Positions 33,957 to 43,238 of a DNA stretch of 64,000 nt are shown here, piece after piece. The stretch is from positions 1 to 64,000 of the forward strand of contig JUEB01000013.1 of the NCBI GenBank assembly GCA_000802095.1, written 5' to 3'. The stretch comes from Peptococcaceae bacterium BICA1-7. Lineage in GTDB: Bacteria > Bacillota > Desulfotomaculia > Desulfotomaculales > Desulfocucumaceae. How positions within the stretch are numbered: the first letter of the stretch is position 1; each line of letters starts with the position of its first letter. The translations under genes were made by a program, and so were the position numbers. The notes beneath the pieces are model-generated. The model saw nothing but the letters and a program-made list of their open reading frames with translations, did not search any database and had not been told where the DNA came from.

Positions 33957-35151
33957 TGCCGCTTCCCTCCGCAACCTGGCGTACCATAGCATCGGTCATC
34001 CGGGCCACCCTGACCATTTCCTTAACATCGTGAACCCTTACAATATCGACCCCGTAGGCTATCCCAAGGGCAACCGTGGCAGCGGTCCCCTCTACCCTCT
34101 GGTCGGTGGGAAGGTCAAGGGTCTTGCCAATCATGGACTTCCTGGAGGTGCCCAGCAGCACCGGTTGTCCCAGACAGTCAAGCTCTTTTAGCCTTCTCAT
34201 GGTGGCAAGGTTTTGCTCCAGAGTTTTACCAAACCCAATTCCCGGATCAATTATTATTCTGTTCCGGTCAATCCCCTTACACTCTGCTATTTCAATGCTC
34301 TCCCTGAAATATCCGATCATATCACCCATCATATCCCTGTATTCCGTTCCGCTCTGGTTGTGCATTATAATCACCGGAACCCCGTACCTGGCGGCTACGC
34401 CGGCCATATTCGGGTCACGGCGCAGGGCCCACTGGTCGTTTATTATATGGGCGCCCTCTTCCAGGGCCCGCTCTGCCACCTCAGCCTTGGTGGTGTCCAC
34501 GGATACAGGAATCCTCAATTCCTTTAAAATCCGGGACAGCACCGGTATGATCCGGTCTATTTCCTCCCCGGCGTCAATTTCACGGTGCCCCGGCCTGGTT
34601 GACTCTCCGCCAAGGTCGATTATATCGGCCCCCTCTTCCTCCATCTGCAGGGCATGTTCCAGCGCCCTGCCGGGATCAAAAAACTGCCCTCCGTCGGTAA
34701 AAGAGTCCGGGGTCACGTTGAGAATACCCATCACCAGGGTGCGGGAACCTATGGGAAGAATTCTCCCCCGGCAGTCCAGGCTAAAAGGCCTGCGCCCCTC
34801 CAGGGAGGAAATCACTGCCCGTATTTTATCGGCCAGAGCCGGTAGCCCGAAGGGCTGCATTTTTAATTTGGCCGCCATGGCTTCTATCTGCCTGACAGTG
34901 CCCATAACAATAATATCGGAAGGGTCTGCCGATCCGTCCAGGACGCCCCTGGACACAGCGGCTTCACCCCCCTTGCCAAGCATCTCCTGCTTTATAATAT
35001 TGGCCTGCTTTGGTGACAGCCCGCTTATTTTCAGTGCCCTGCACACCGCCTTGGGCGCCATCCAGCGGGACCCCGCCGGGTCGGCCCCAATCGCCAGAAT
35101 CTCCCTTATAGCCTCTTCCCGGCTGCTGATAATAAGGTTTCTTACTTCCAT
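33949..35151 (-). CDS. folP: Dihydropteroate synthase with N-terminal extension
   Basis: This 400-residue protein has its catalytic core from about residue 125: GSRTLVMGILNVTPDSFTDG, DIIDLGGESTRPG, ISVDTTKAEVAERALEEGA-type strand, IIDPGIGFGKTLEQNL and PVLLGTSRKSMIG. It joins dihydropterin pyrophosphate to p-aminobenzoate; sulfonamides target this enzyme. The 125-residue N-terminal extension (SPKQANIIKQEMLGKGGEAA) is absent from the short B. subtilis and E. coli enzymes but occurs in many clostridial ones; its role is unclear. It is followed by overlapping folB. Confidence 0.94.
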   Translation of the reverse strand: MEVRNLIISSREEAIREILAIGADPAGSRWMAPKAVCRALKISGLSPKQANIIKQEMLGKGGEAAVSRGVLDGSADPSDIIVMGTVRQIEAMAAKLKMQPFGLPALADKIRAVISSLEGRRPFSLDCRGRILPIGSRTLVMGILNVTPDSFTDGGQFFDPGRALEHALQMEEEGADIIDLGGESTRPGHREIDAGEEIDRIIPVLSRILKELRIPVSVDTTKAEVAERALEEGAHIINDQWALRRDPNMAGVAARYGVPVIIMHNQSGTEYRDMMGDMIGYFRESIEIAECKGIDRNRIIIDPGIGFGKTLEQNLATMRRLKELDCLGQPVLLGTSRKSMIGKTLDLPTDQRVEGTAATVALGIAYGVDIVRVHDVKEMVRVARMTDAMVRQVAEGSGNG

Positions 35152-35180
35152 GAGTCACACTTCCCGTTAAATACTGTAAT

Positions 35181-35762
35181 CTAACCGGCATCCAGCTTAT
35201 ACCCTGTTTTGTTTCTCTTTTTTATATTCTCCATGTGTTCGTATTTATAACAGTCCAGCCTGACGTTGCAAGACCTGCAGGGCCTTGACAGGTCATCGGC
35301 CAGGCACAGCACCCTGCCGAGGTAGCTCTGGCCCGGGAGTGCCTTGCGGTGCTCTCTTATAGCCCTGATAACTACCATGGCCTCCCTTTCTGAAAAGCCG
35401 GCCCTCTTTAGAACACTGCCGGCCATAGCTGACCCGGCCAGGGCGTGGTCCTCACCTGTGTCATATTGGCGCCAGCGGCCCATGTCGTGAAGAAGTCCGG
35501 CTGCATATACCACTTCCAGGGCAGACATTTTCCCACTGAGTCCTTCTGTCTTAATAAGACTTTCCAGCCCATCGGTCTGCTTTATTATCCGCCAACTGAT
35601 TTGTGAGACTAAAACCATATGCCGGTAGTCATGGCGGCAAAAAAGCCTGTCTCTTTCGCGTTCGCCGTTAAGCAACAGGCAGTCCAGATAAAAGGGGTCC
35701 TTTCTTACAGCCCCAATCCTGCCCAATCCAATCACCCCCCGGTTGACCCTGGCGTTAACCAC
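35181..35762 (-). CDS. HD-domain phosphohydrolase-like protein
   Basis: This protein of up to 193 residues has the HD motif in AAGLLHDMGRWRQYD, a flanking His in CRHDYRHMVLVSQIS and a downstream HRKALPG, typical of metal-dependent HD phosphohydrolases. A late CRSCNVRLDCYKYEHM cluster (C x2 C x5 C) may bind metal. Substrate unknown. The GTG at 35762 has GGGAA too close to be ideal; a TTG at about 35726 behind GGGGGGTGA is a good alternative start. It sits 29 bp before folP on the same strand and is probably co-transcribed. Confidence 0.75.
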   Translation of the reverse strand: MVNARVNRGVIGLGRIGAVRKDPFYLDCLLLNGERERDRLFCRHDYRHMVLVSQISWRIIKQTDGLESLIKTEGLSGKMSALEVVYAAGLLHDMGRWRQYDTGEDHALAGSAMAGSVLKRAGFSEREAMVVIRAIREHRKALPGQSYLGRVLCLADDLSRPCRSCNVRLDCYKYEHMENIKKRNKTGYKLDAG

Positions 35763-35790
35763 TTCCCGGCATTAAATAATGATCAGTCCC

Positions 35791-36246
35791 CTATATCCTC
35801 CGGCCCTCTTTCCAGCGCCGGCAGTTAAACAGGGACCCGTCGCTGTTTAAGCGCAATATCTCCGCCGCATCACAGGTGGGACAGGAAGACTCCGGCCTGT
35901 GGTCGCACTTTTCCTCCCACTGGTGACCGCACTTGAGGCAGCGGAAATATTTTATCACAACCTGGAAGTTTCCTCCCTCAACCTTTATAGCCTTCCCTTT
36001 GATCAGAGCCTCGGCAACTTTCTGCCTTGCTGAAGTTAGTATTCTGTGGTAAGTTGGACGGGAAACCCCCATCTTCTCCGCACAGGCTTCCTGCTCAAGA
36101 CCCTTTAAGTCCTTGAGCCTTATTGCCTCCAGTTCCTCAATAGTAAGGTTTACCTCAGTCAGATCCCTTATAGGCACCCCCGCCGGCTTGAAATAAGTCA
36201 GCTGGGGTACAAATTCAACCCTTCTGCACTTAGGGGGCCTTGACAT
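35791..36246 (-). CDS. DUF134-family HTH/zinc-ribbon protein
   Basis: This 151-residue protein opens with MSRPPKCRRVEFVPQLTYFK, the defining start of the DUF134 family. A helix-turn-helix follows (LKGLEQEACAEKMGVSRPTY), then a C-terminal zinc-ribbon-like region with CLKCGHQWEEKCDHRPESSC and PTCD. These are presumed DNA-binding regulators in anaerobes, often near metal or cofactor genes. It is the first gene of the minus-strand folate run and may regulate it (inference only). Confidence 0.88.
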   Translation of the reverse strand: MSRPPKCRRVEFVPQLTYFKPAGVPIRDLTEVNLTIEELEAIRLKDLKGLEQEACAEKMGVSRPTYHRILTSARQKVAEALIKGKAIKVEGGNFQVVIKYFRCLKCGHQWEEKCDHRPESSCPTCDAAEILRLNSDGSLFNCRRWKEGRRI

Positions 36247-36458
36247 TTATTTAACACTCCTTTTCCCATCATCTTTATAAAAACAAACAGCCCCTTAACC
36301 ATATTGTTTCACGGGACCCAACATTAATAACGGACCCGGCGGGGACTTTTCACTACTAAACTAAAAACAGTTATTAATTCTTTTAAACCATTTGGTATTC
36401 CTTCTTATAACGACAAAAGCCTTATTATAAATTTGTTTCCAGGCCCTATGGCGCACCA

Positions 36459-36493
36459 AAAAAGAAGGACTCCCTTGCGGGAGCCCTTCTTTT
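36459..36493 (-). terminator. fhs terminator
   Basis: AAAAGAAGGACTCCC / GGGAGCCCTTCTTTT, a long stem with a TTGC loop and one mismatch, ends in a T-run on the minus strand right after the fhs stop codon. Its symmetry allows action on both strands. The remaining bases 36247–36458 hold no gene. Confidence 0.9.
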
Positions 36494-36506
36494 ATTGATA
36501 TCAGGT

Positions 36507-38267
36507 TTAGAACAGGCCCATAACCTTTCCGGTTTCGGTATCCACGTCAATTCTCCGATAAGCAGGGTCGGAGCTGGTGCCGGGCATCAGGCTGATGGTG
36601 CCGGTCATGGGGCAGAGGAACTTGGCGCCGGCGAAGATGAGGACGTCACGCACAGGCAGAGTCCAGCCCTTGGGAACACCCTTCAGTGTGGGGTCCGAGG
36701 TAAGGCTCAGGTGGGTCTTCACCATCATAGTGGCGAAATCCTTGTATGCCGGGTTTTCTTCAAACATCTTGGCCTTTGCTTCGGCCTCAGGTGTCCAGGA
36801 GACTCCGTCAGCCCCGTACACTTCCCTGGCGATCATGTCAACCCTCTGGCGAAGGGGCATTTCAAGCGGATAGAGGTGTTTGAATTCCAGCTTGTCTTTG
36901 CAGGCGTCGATAACAGCATCGGCCAGCTCAAGAGCTCCGTCGCCGCCCTTGGCCCAGTGCTCGGACAGGGCGCAGCGGGCTCCGGCAGCCTCGGCCGCCC
37001 TGCGGACTGCAGCAATCTCGTCCTTGGTATCGGTATGGAAAGCATTTATGCAGACAACCGGGTTGATGCCGGCCTTCCGGACTGTGTTGATGTGGTGTAC
37101 CAGGTTGGCGCAGCCCTTTTCCACCAGTCCCACATTTTCCTTGATGTATTCTTCGGGCAGGGGACGTCCGGCAACAACCTTGGGGCCGCCGCCGTGCATT
37201 TTAAGGGCCCTGATGGTGGCGGTGATAACCGATACGTTGGGGGTCAGCCCGCTGAAGCGGCATTTCACGTTCCAGAACTTTTCAAAGCCGATGTCAGCGG
37301 CGAATCCGCTCTCAGTTACGTTGTAGTCAAACATCTTCAGAGCGATGCGGTCGGCAATGATGGAGGACTGGCCGATGGCTATGTTGGCAAAGGGGCCGGC
37401 ATGCACCAGCACCGGCTGGTACTCGGCAGTGCTCATCAGTGTCGGGTTGATGGCGTTTCTCATGAAGGCTGTCATGGCCCCGGCCACTTCCAGATCCGAG
37501 GTGGTTACAGGATTGCCCTTCTTGTCATAGGCCACGATAATTTTGCCAATTCTTTCCCTCATGTCCTTGAGGTCCTTGGCCACTGCCAGGATGGCCATTA
37601 TTTCAGAGCTCACGGCGATGCCGAACCTGGACTGCATCATGTAACCGTCCATCTTTCCGCCTATGCCGATGATAATGTTGCGCAGAGCCTGGGCGCAGAA
37701 GTCGATAATCCAGCCCATTTCCACCCTGGTGGGGTCTATGTCCAGGCGCCGCAGATTCCTCTTGGCCAGCTCGGCGTCGTCATAATTTCTTTCGTGCTGC
37801 ATCCTGGCGGTAAGGGCCACCATGCCCAGGTTGTGAGCATTCATTATATCGTTCAGGTCACCGGTAAGTCCCAGTGAAAATTCGGTCATGGGGATGGCCA
37901 GGGCGTTTCCGCCGCCGGCGGCAGTTCCTTTAACGTTCATGGTAGGTCCGCCCGAGGGCTGGCGAATAGCCGCGCCTACGCTTTGGCCCCTTTTGCCGAG
38001 ACCTTCCACCAGACCCATGGTGGTGGTTGTTTTACCTTCTCCCAGTGGGGTGGGGGTGATGGCGGTAACATTTATGTATTTACCATCCGGCTTGTCTTTA
38101 AGCCTTTCGATAATTTTCATAAAATCAAGCTTGGCTATCCTGCCGTACTGGATGACCTCATCTTTTTGGAGACCCAGTTTTTCTCTCCACTGATCCGGGG
38201 TGGGCATGTTCTTTTCAGCCTGTTCAGCTATTTCAAAGTCCTTAAGCTTGGTTGCATCGTATGCCAT
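36507..38267 (-). CDS. fhs: Formate–tetrahydrofolate ligase
   Basis: This 586-residue protein has family-typical length. The P-loop is [20 protein letters not shown] (about residues 70–90). Further family signatures are [53 protein letters not shown] and the end [20 protein letters not shown]. It makes 10-formyl-tetrahydrofolate from formate, ATP and tetrahydrofolate, an early step of the methyl branch of the Wood–Ljungdahl pathway and a one-carbon source for biosynthesis. It is transcribed alone with its own terminator. It lies next to folate genes, which may be meaningful, though no other acetyl-CoA pathway genes are here. Confidence 0.98.
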   Translation of the reverse strand: MAYDATKLKDFEIAEQAEKNMPTPDQWREKLGLQKDEVIQYGRIAKLDFMKIIERLKDKPDGKYINVTAITPTPLGEGKTTTTMGLVEGLGKRGQSVGAAIRQPSGGPTMNVKGTAAGGGNALAIPMTEFSLGLTGDLNDIMNAHNLGMVALTARMQHERNYDDAELAKRNLRRLDIDPTRVEMGWIIDFCAQALRNIIIGIGGKMDGYMMQSRFGIAVSSEIMAILAVAKDLKDMRERIGKIIVAYDKKGNPVTTSDLEVAGAMTAFMRNAINPTLMSTAEYQPVLVHAGPFANIAIGQSSIIADRIALKMFDYNVTESGFAADIGFEKFWNVKCRFSGLTPNVSVITATIRALKMHGGGPKVVAGRPLPEEYIKENVGLVEKGCANLVHHINTVRKAGINPVVCINAFHTDTKDEIAAVRRAAEAAGARCALSEHWAKGGDGALELADAVIDACKDKLEFKHLYPLEMPLRQRVDMIAREVYGADGVSWTPEAEAKAKMFEENPAYKDFATMMVKTHLSLTSDPTLKGVPKGWTLPVRDVLIFAGAKFLCPMTGTISLMPGTSSDPAYRRIDVDTETGKVMGLF

Positions 38268-38384
38268 TTAATTCCTCTCCTCTCAATAATTTAACTCTCT
38301 TTTGATAATAAAAGCCGCCCCTGCCAACTTACCCTCCCTTGCATAATAATTTTTTGTAACTTAGGGCAATCCTATCCATGGTAT

Positions 38385-38415
38385 TATGGCATAAGGACTG
38401 CCATAAACTGGCAGT
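38385..38415. promoter_or_regulatory. Overlapping, mutually exclusive hairpins upstream of fhs
   Basis: TATGGCA (38385–38391), TGCCATA (38399–38405) and TGGCAGT (38409–38415, pairing with ACTGCCA at 38397–38403) give two alternative stems sharing the middle arm. It lies about 120–150 bases before the fhs start, so it might be an attenuator or operator. No known riboswitch is recognised. Confidence 0.3.
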
Positions 38416-38495
38416 AAAAAATTTCTGTGCAATTAGCTTTTATTCTATATAATGGGCAAATTTCCTTCCCACATTTTTCATATTAAGGCAGCTAT

Positions 38496-38888
38496 CTATT
38501 TTTTCTTGGCCGTGGCCCTGTCCAAAAATTTTTGCTGAGGCACCACAAACCTCTCATGGGTCCCCCGCCCCACTATTTCGGCGTCGTCCCGGGCCTCCAC
38601 CCGAAAAACCAGCCGCCTGCCGTCCACCTCCACCAGCTCGGACAGGGCGGTAACCTTCATCCCCACCGGGGTGGCCGCCAGGTGCTGCACGTTTATTACT
38701 GTGCCCACCGTAGTCATGCCCTCCTCCAGAAGGGGGTCCACTGATGAAAGGGCAGCCTTTTCCATAAGTCCGATCATGGCAGGCGTTGCAAATACCGAAA
38801 CTCCACCGCTGCCGTAAGCAATGGCCGTATTGGATTCATTAACCTCCGCCCGGGCCTCTCCCCTGACCCCAGACTTTAAATTACTCAT
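38496..38888 (-). CDS. Hotdog-fold thioesterase (FlK-like)
   Basis: This 130-residue single hotdog domain shows VFATPAMIGLMEKAALSSVD and TTVGTVINVQHLAATPVGM, with FRVEARDDAEIVGRGTHERF toward the end. The pattern matches the fluoroacetyl-CoA-thioesterase-like group of acyl-CoA thioesterases, widespread in Firmicutes. The native substrate is unknown. It lies between ndk and fhs with separate spacing on both sides. Confidence 0.82.
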   Translation of the reverse strand: MSNLKSGVRGEARAEVNESNTAIAYGSGGVSVFATPAMIGLMEKAALSSVDPLLEEGMTTVGTVINVQHLAATPVGMKVTALSELVEVDGRRLVFRVEARDDAEIVGRGTHERFVVPQQKFLDRATAKKK

Positions 38889-39011
38889 TTTTTACCATCC
38901 TTTCATAAAATAATCTTCTCCAGGCTGGTATGAAATTCCTTCTCAAAAAGTTTTCGATATATCCTTTAGAAATGTATACATTTAACAGTCCCTTTTTGCC
39001 TTTTATTAGCC

Positions 39012-39040
39012 TAAAAAAAAAACGACCGAAGTCGCTTTTT
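39012..39040 (-). terminator. ndk terminator
   Basis: On the minus strand CGAC-TTCG-GTCG is followed by ten T residues, directly at the ndk stop codon. Confidence 0.88.
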
Positions 39041-39488
39041 ACTCATAAATCCACCTGTCTACATCCCTGGTGTATTCCACCAGCTCTTCGGGCATGAAGA
39101 AAATTCCCAATTCTCTCTCCGCGCTGCCGGCAGAGTCTGACCCGTGAATTATATTCCTGCCCACATCCACACCATAGGTGGCCCTTATGGTTCCGGGCGC
39201 AGCCTTTAAGGGATTGGTGGCCCCCATCATTTCCCTGGCTGTGGTGATGACATCCTTGCCCTCAACGGCAAACGCCACCACAGGGCCGGAGGTTATAAAA
39301 TCCACCAGCGGAGCAAAGAAGGGTTTACCCTGGTGCTCTCCATAGTGTTTTTCGGCTATCTCCCGGGGTATCTGGAGCATTTTAAGGCCTACAATCTTAA
39401 GGCCCCTTTTTTCAAAGCGGGCTAGTATTTCACCGACAAGTCCCCTCTGGACCCCGTCGGGCTTGATCATCAGGTAAGTTCTTTCCAT
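39039..39488 (-). CDS. ndk: Nucleoside-diphosphate kinase
   Basis: This 149-residue protein opens with [20 protein letters not shown], the NDK start. The catalytic histidine lies in [20 protein letters not shown] (the NxxHGSDSxxSAxxEI signature). It moves terminal phosphates between nucleoside triphosphates through a phosphohistidine. It is 43 bp downstream of ftsH on the same strand and followed by a strong terminator. Confidence 0.97.
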   Translation of the reverse strand: MERTYLMIKPDGVQRGLVGEILARFEKRGLKIVGLKMLQIPREIAEKHYGEHQGKPFFAPLVDFITSGPVVAFAVEGKDVITTAREMMGATNPLKAAPGTIRATYGVDVGRNIIHGSDSAGSAERELGIFFMPEELVEYTRDVDRWIYE

Positions 39489-39530
39489 TGGTGAATCCTC
39501 CTTTGACGCTAACGAAAAAAATATTTTTAA

Positions 39531-41348
39531 CTATTCTTCTTTGTAAAGTCCCGCCTCTTTCATCAGGTCTTCAAATTCGATGGCCTCAATGGTTTCCTTT
39601 TTCATGAGCACACCGGCTATTTTATGCAGAGTGTCCATGTGGTTTTCCAGCAGTTCCTTGGCCCGGTCATAATTTTGACCCACTATATTCTTTACTTCCT
39701 TATCAATGGCGGTGGCTATTTCCTCACCGTAATCCCTGTCCCGGGAAATATCCCTGCCCAGAAAGACGGCTTCCTGCTTCCGGCCAAGGGTAAGGGGCCC
39801 TATGGTATCGCTCATGCCGTACTCCATGATCATCTTGCGCACGGTGCCGGTGGCCCTTTCCAGGTCGTTTTGGGCGCCGGTGCTGATCTCCTGCAGCACC
39901 ACTGCCTCGGCCACCCTTCCGGCCAGGAGCATGGTCACCTGGTCCAGCAGCATGGACCGGGTCATATAATACCGGTCTTCCTTGGGGAGCAGCAGTGTAT
40001 AGCCCCCGGCCCGGCCCCTGGGAATAATGGAAACTTTATGCACCGGGTCGGTGTTGGGCAGAAGGTAGCCCACCAGGGCATGGCCGGCCTCGTGATAAGA
40101 CACAAGCCTTTTTTCCTTTTCACTGATCACCTTTGACTTTTTCTCGGGGCCCGCGATTACCCTCTCAATGGAGCTCTCCAGCTCCTTCATGCCTATTTCA
40201 TGCTTTTCAAACCTGGCGGATAAAAGGGCAGCCTCGTTCACCATATTGGCCAGATCGGCGCCGGTAAAGCCCGGTGTCCTCCTGGCCAGCACCTCCAGGT
40301 CCACATTGTCGGCCAGGGGCTTACCCCTTACGTGAACTTTAAGAATTTCCTTGCGCCCGGCCAGGTCCGGCACATCCACCACCACCTGGCGGTCAAACCT
40401 GCCCGGCCTCAGAAGGGCCGGGTCCAGTATGTCAGGCCTGTTGGTGGCGGCTATTATAATTATACCCTCGTTGGGGGCAAAGCCATCCATTTCCACCAGC
40501 AACTGGTTAAGAGTCTGCTCACGCTCATCATGTCCGCCCCCGAGCCCGGCGCCGCGCTGTCTTCCCACGGCGTCAATCTCATCAATAAATACTATACAGG
40601 GGGCGCTCTTCTTGGCCTGCTCGAACAGGTCCCTGACCCTGGAGGCGCCAACACCAACGAACATTTCCACAAAGTCGGAGCCGCTTATTGTAAAGAAGGG
40701 CACTCCGGCCTCACCGGCCACTGCCCTGGCCAGCAGGGTCTTGCCGGTTCCCGGCGACCCGAATAAAAGAACCCCCTTGGGAATCTTGGCCCCCAGCTCA
40801 TTAAACTTTTTGGGATTTTTAAGAAACTCTACTATCTCGGCCAGCTCTTCCTTTACCTCATCGGCGCCGGCCACATCAGCAAAGGTAACCTTTTTCTTTT
40901 CATCGGTGACCATCCTGGCCCGGCTCTTGCCGAAAGACATCACCCGGTTGCCGCCCCCCTGGGTCTGCTGCATAAGGAAGAAAAACAGCAGCACAAACAG
41001 CAGTATAGGCAGCAGGCTGGTAAGAATTCCGGTCCACCACCGGGGCTGGACCTCCTCATAGTCAAACTGCACAGCCTTTTCTTCCATCAGCCTCCGCAGA
41101 TCGGGATCAGGCTGGGGACCCCGGGTTTCCAGCTTATTTCCTTCCTTTCTCTCGGCAAGGATATGGCTGGAGTTTACACCCGTCTGCACAGTCACCCTGG
41201 TAATTTCTTTATTTTTTATCATCCCTATAAGCTGGTCATACCGGATTTTATCCGGAGCGGCTGTCGGGGACGAGGTGTATTTGATCAAAAATATAATGAC
41301 CAATACAATGAGCAGATATATACTCAGGTTTTTAAGGACCTTGTTCAA
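39531..41348 (-). CDS. ftsH: ATP-dependent zinc metalloprotease FtsH
   Basis: This protein of about 605 residues has two N-terminal membrane segments (about 10–25 and 108–128) flanking a short outer domain. An AAA+ module follows (Walker A GSPGTGKT, Walker [17 protein letters not shown], pore loop FVEMFVG, second region of homology [20 protein letters not shown]). The zinc protease site is [14 protein letters not shown]. It degrades unneeded or damaged membrane and cytoplasmic proteins and is required for sporulation in Bacillus. The open frame extends to a GTG at 41357, but AGGAG lies directly against it, whereas the TTG at 41348 has it at 8 bases and is preferred. It is next to tilS as in Bacillus. 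Confidence 0.96.
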   Translation of the reverse strand: MNKVLKNLSIYLLIVLVIIFLIKYTSSPTAAPDKIRYDQLIGMIKNKEITRVTVQTGVNSSHILAERKEGNKLETRGPQPDPDLRRLMEEKAVQFDYEEVQPRWWTGILTSLLPILLFVLLFFFLMQQTQGGGNRVMSFGKSRARMVTDEKKKVTFADVAGADEVKEELAEIVEFLKNPKKFNELGAKIPKGVLLFGSPGTGKTLLARAVAGEAGVPFFTISGSDFVEMFVGVGASRVRDLFEQAKKSAPCIVFIDEIDAVGRQRGAGLGGGHDEREQTLNQLLVEMDGFAPNEGIIIIAATNRPDILDPALLRPGRFDRQVVVDVPDLAGRKEILKVHVRGKPLADNVDLEVLARRTPGFTGADLANMVNEAALLSARFEKHEIGMKELESSIERVIAGPEKKSKVISEKEKRLVSYHEAGHALVGYLLPNTDPVHKVSIIPRGRAGGYTLLLPKEDRYYMTRSMLLDQVTMLLAGRVAEAVVLQEISTGAQNDLERATGTVRKMIMEYGMSDTIGPLTLGRKQEAVFLGRDISRDRDYGEEIATAIDKEVKNIVGQNYDRAKELLENHMDTLHKIAGVLMKKETIEAIEFEDLMKEAGLYKEE

Positions 41349-41433
41349 ACAAGACACTCCTCTCTGACAACCTAAAAAGAGACAATAATGAGTATTCTAC
41401 CATGGCTGCGAATCTCTTTGCAATAACAGGCAT

Positions 41434-42846
41434 TTAATCCAATGCGCGGAATGATTCTTCCATAAGCTTCATATGCAGGCAAATCCTTGTGCTTTCGGTA
41501 ACCCTGAAATAATGACCAGGGCAAAAACCAGCTACCCATACAATATCATTTCCACAACTTACGATCGGTATTGCGTCCCTTTCCTCCCTGGGCACCTTTC
41601 GATCAATAAAAAATTTTTTTAACTTCATCTTTCCACCCGTACCCAGAGGGCTAATTATGTCTCCATCCTTTCTACGGTGCACCCAGAGGGGCCCGGCAAG
41701 CTTTTCCAGGTCCACCAGGGCCTCATTCCGGCAAAAGCTCCGGGGATTCCCGGCCCCGCCGGCATCCAGCACCCCGGTAGAAATAGTCAGTCCTGTTTCA
41801 GGGAGGAAAGTGGTCCCGGGAACCTGCAGGGGATACTGGTAATATGGCACTTTAAAGGTGCCCTCATCTTTTATAATCTCCAACAGGCTGTATCTAATAA
41901 CCGCCTTAACGCCACCGGGAAGCTCTACCCGGCCCGAAGCCCTGCCGGCCGCCTCCAGTATTCTGTCAATATGCTGGTAGCCTGGCAGCACTGCGCCTCC
42001 CCCAACTTTCCTACAGGCCAGCCTTACCACCCGCCTTTTAAGCGCGGCCGGGTAACGTTCCAGTATGGCCAGGGAAATAACTACCTTACCATCCTCCCGC
42101 CTCTCCATAACATCTTTTAAAACACCCCCGGCCCTTTCTTCAAGGTAACAGTCCTCTTCCCTGGCTATTTCAGCCAAATGATTAAGTGCTGTAACCATCG
42201 CCGGATTGTATTTTCCCTCCAGGAGAGGAAGCAGCTCAAGGCGCACACGGTTTCTCAGGTAAACGGTCTTCAAATTGGAGCTGTCCACCCGGTAGGGGAT
42301 GCTAAAGGCTTTGCAGTAATCCTCTATCTGGGCCCTGCGCACACACATAAGGGGACGGATATACATTCCTTCACGCACCGGGGGAATTCCACCCAATCCG
42401 GTAATACCTGCCCCCCTGATAAGGTTTATAAGAACTGTTTCGGCCTGATCATCAGCATGATGCCCCAGGCTCACCCGGCTTGCGCCAATTTTTTTGGCGG
42501 TGCTTTCAAAAAAACGGTAGCGCACCTCCCTGGCTCCTTCCTGTGGAGACAGGCGGCTTTTTTTCAGGTACCGGGGAACATCAATTCTTTCGGATATCAA
42601 AGGGATCTCCCATTCCCTGGCCAGATCCTCCACCAGCCTGGCGTCTGCATCAGCCTCGGCGCCCCTGAACATGTGGTTAAGATGTCCTGCGTACAGTTTA
42701 ATGCTGTATTCCTTTTTCATCCTGTTTAAAATATGAAGCAGGGCAACAGAATCAGGACCACCTGAAACCCCTGCCAGCACAACATCCCCCGGGGAAATCA
42801 TGCGGTGCATTTCAATATATGATCCAACAAGGGAAATTAAATCCAA
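41434..42846 (-). CDS. tilS: tRNA(Ile)-lysidine synthase
   Basis: The PP-loop motif is GVSGGPDSVALLHILNRM, followed by AGHLNHMFRGAEADAD and VSLGHHADDQAETVLINLIR. Toward the end come the C-terminal domains (LEKLAGPLWVHRRKDGDIIS; KLKKFFIDRKVPREERDAIP). It converts C34 of the AUA-reading tRNA-Ile to lysidine. The open frame reaches 42981 (515 residues), but a TTG at 42846 behind GGTGG gives about 470 residues, the usual family length, so I prefer it. It is conserved next to ftsH and spoIIE in Firmicutes. Confidence 0.93.
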   Translation of the reverse strand: MDLISLVGSYIEMHRMISPGDVVLAGVSGGPDSVALLHILNRMKKEYSIKLYAGHLNHMFRGAEADADARLVEDLAREWEIPLISERIDVPRYLKKSRLSPQEGAREVRYRFFESTAKKIGASRVSLGHHADDQAETVLINLIRGAGITGLGGIPPVREGMYIRPLMCVRRAQIEDYCKAFSIPYRVDSSNLKTVYLRNRVRLELLPLLEGKYNPAMVTALNHLAEIAREEDCYLEERAGGVLKDVMERREDGKVVISLAILERYPAALKRRVVRLACRKVGGGAVLPGYQHIDRILEAAGRASGRVELPGGVKAVIRYSLLEIIKDEGTFKVPYYQYPLQVPGTTFLPETGLTISTGVLDAGGAGNPRSFCRNEALVDLEKLAGPLWVHRRKDGDIISPLGTGGKMKLKKFFIDRKVPREERDAIPIVSCGNDIVWVAGFCPGHYFRVTESTRICLHMKLMEESFRALD

Positions 42847-43062
42847 TAGAACACCACCCGGGGAAAAATCCTTCAAACAAAGTTTATTTCCACAAAAGGA
42901 CAAAATCTCCTGCCACGCTTGATTTAAAGTGATCAAAAGAAAATCCCCCTCTACAGGGAGACAGACTTTGACAAATTCCATTGTACATAATATTGCTTAA
43001 AAGTGACCTTCATAGACATGGAATTTTTAAAAAAGACTGGCTATCGCCCGTATCCTCATTTG

Positions 43063-43130
43063 AAAAGGGGCTGCCGCCCCTCGGGACTACCGGTCCCTCA
43101 CCCTGCAATAAAGGGGGATGCCCCCTTCTT
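43063..43130 (-). terminator. Hairpins after spoIIE
   Basis: On the minus strand AAGGGGG-CAT-CCCCCTT and, further on, GGGGC-GGCA-GCCCC followed by TTTTC lie downstream of the spoIIE stop. The second looks like a functional terminator. Confidence 0.6.
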
Positions 43131-43238
43131 AACCCCCTTGAATATAATTAATTCAGCGCTTTAAAGCGTCATATAGTTTCTTGAAGCATAAAAAGCCCCC
43201 ACAGAGGCATTTACCATTCTGCCGGGAGCAATACTCTT

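Noticed and set aside
36495-37877. Plus-strand open frame of 460 codons
   Set aside because: It lies antisense to fhs, which has every signature of the enzyme. The long frame is an effect of GC-rich codon use; it has no recognisable domain and no ribosome site.
42982-43238. tRNA genes near tilS/spoIIE
   Set aside because: Firmicutes often carry tRNA genes near spoIIE, so I looked; only GC-rich terminator-like hairpins are present, no cloverleaf or TTCGA-type arm.
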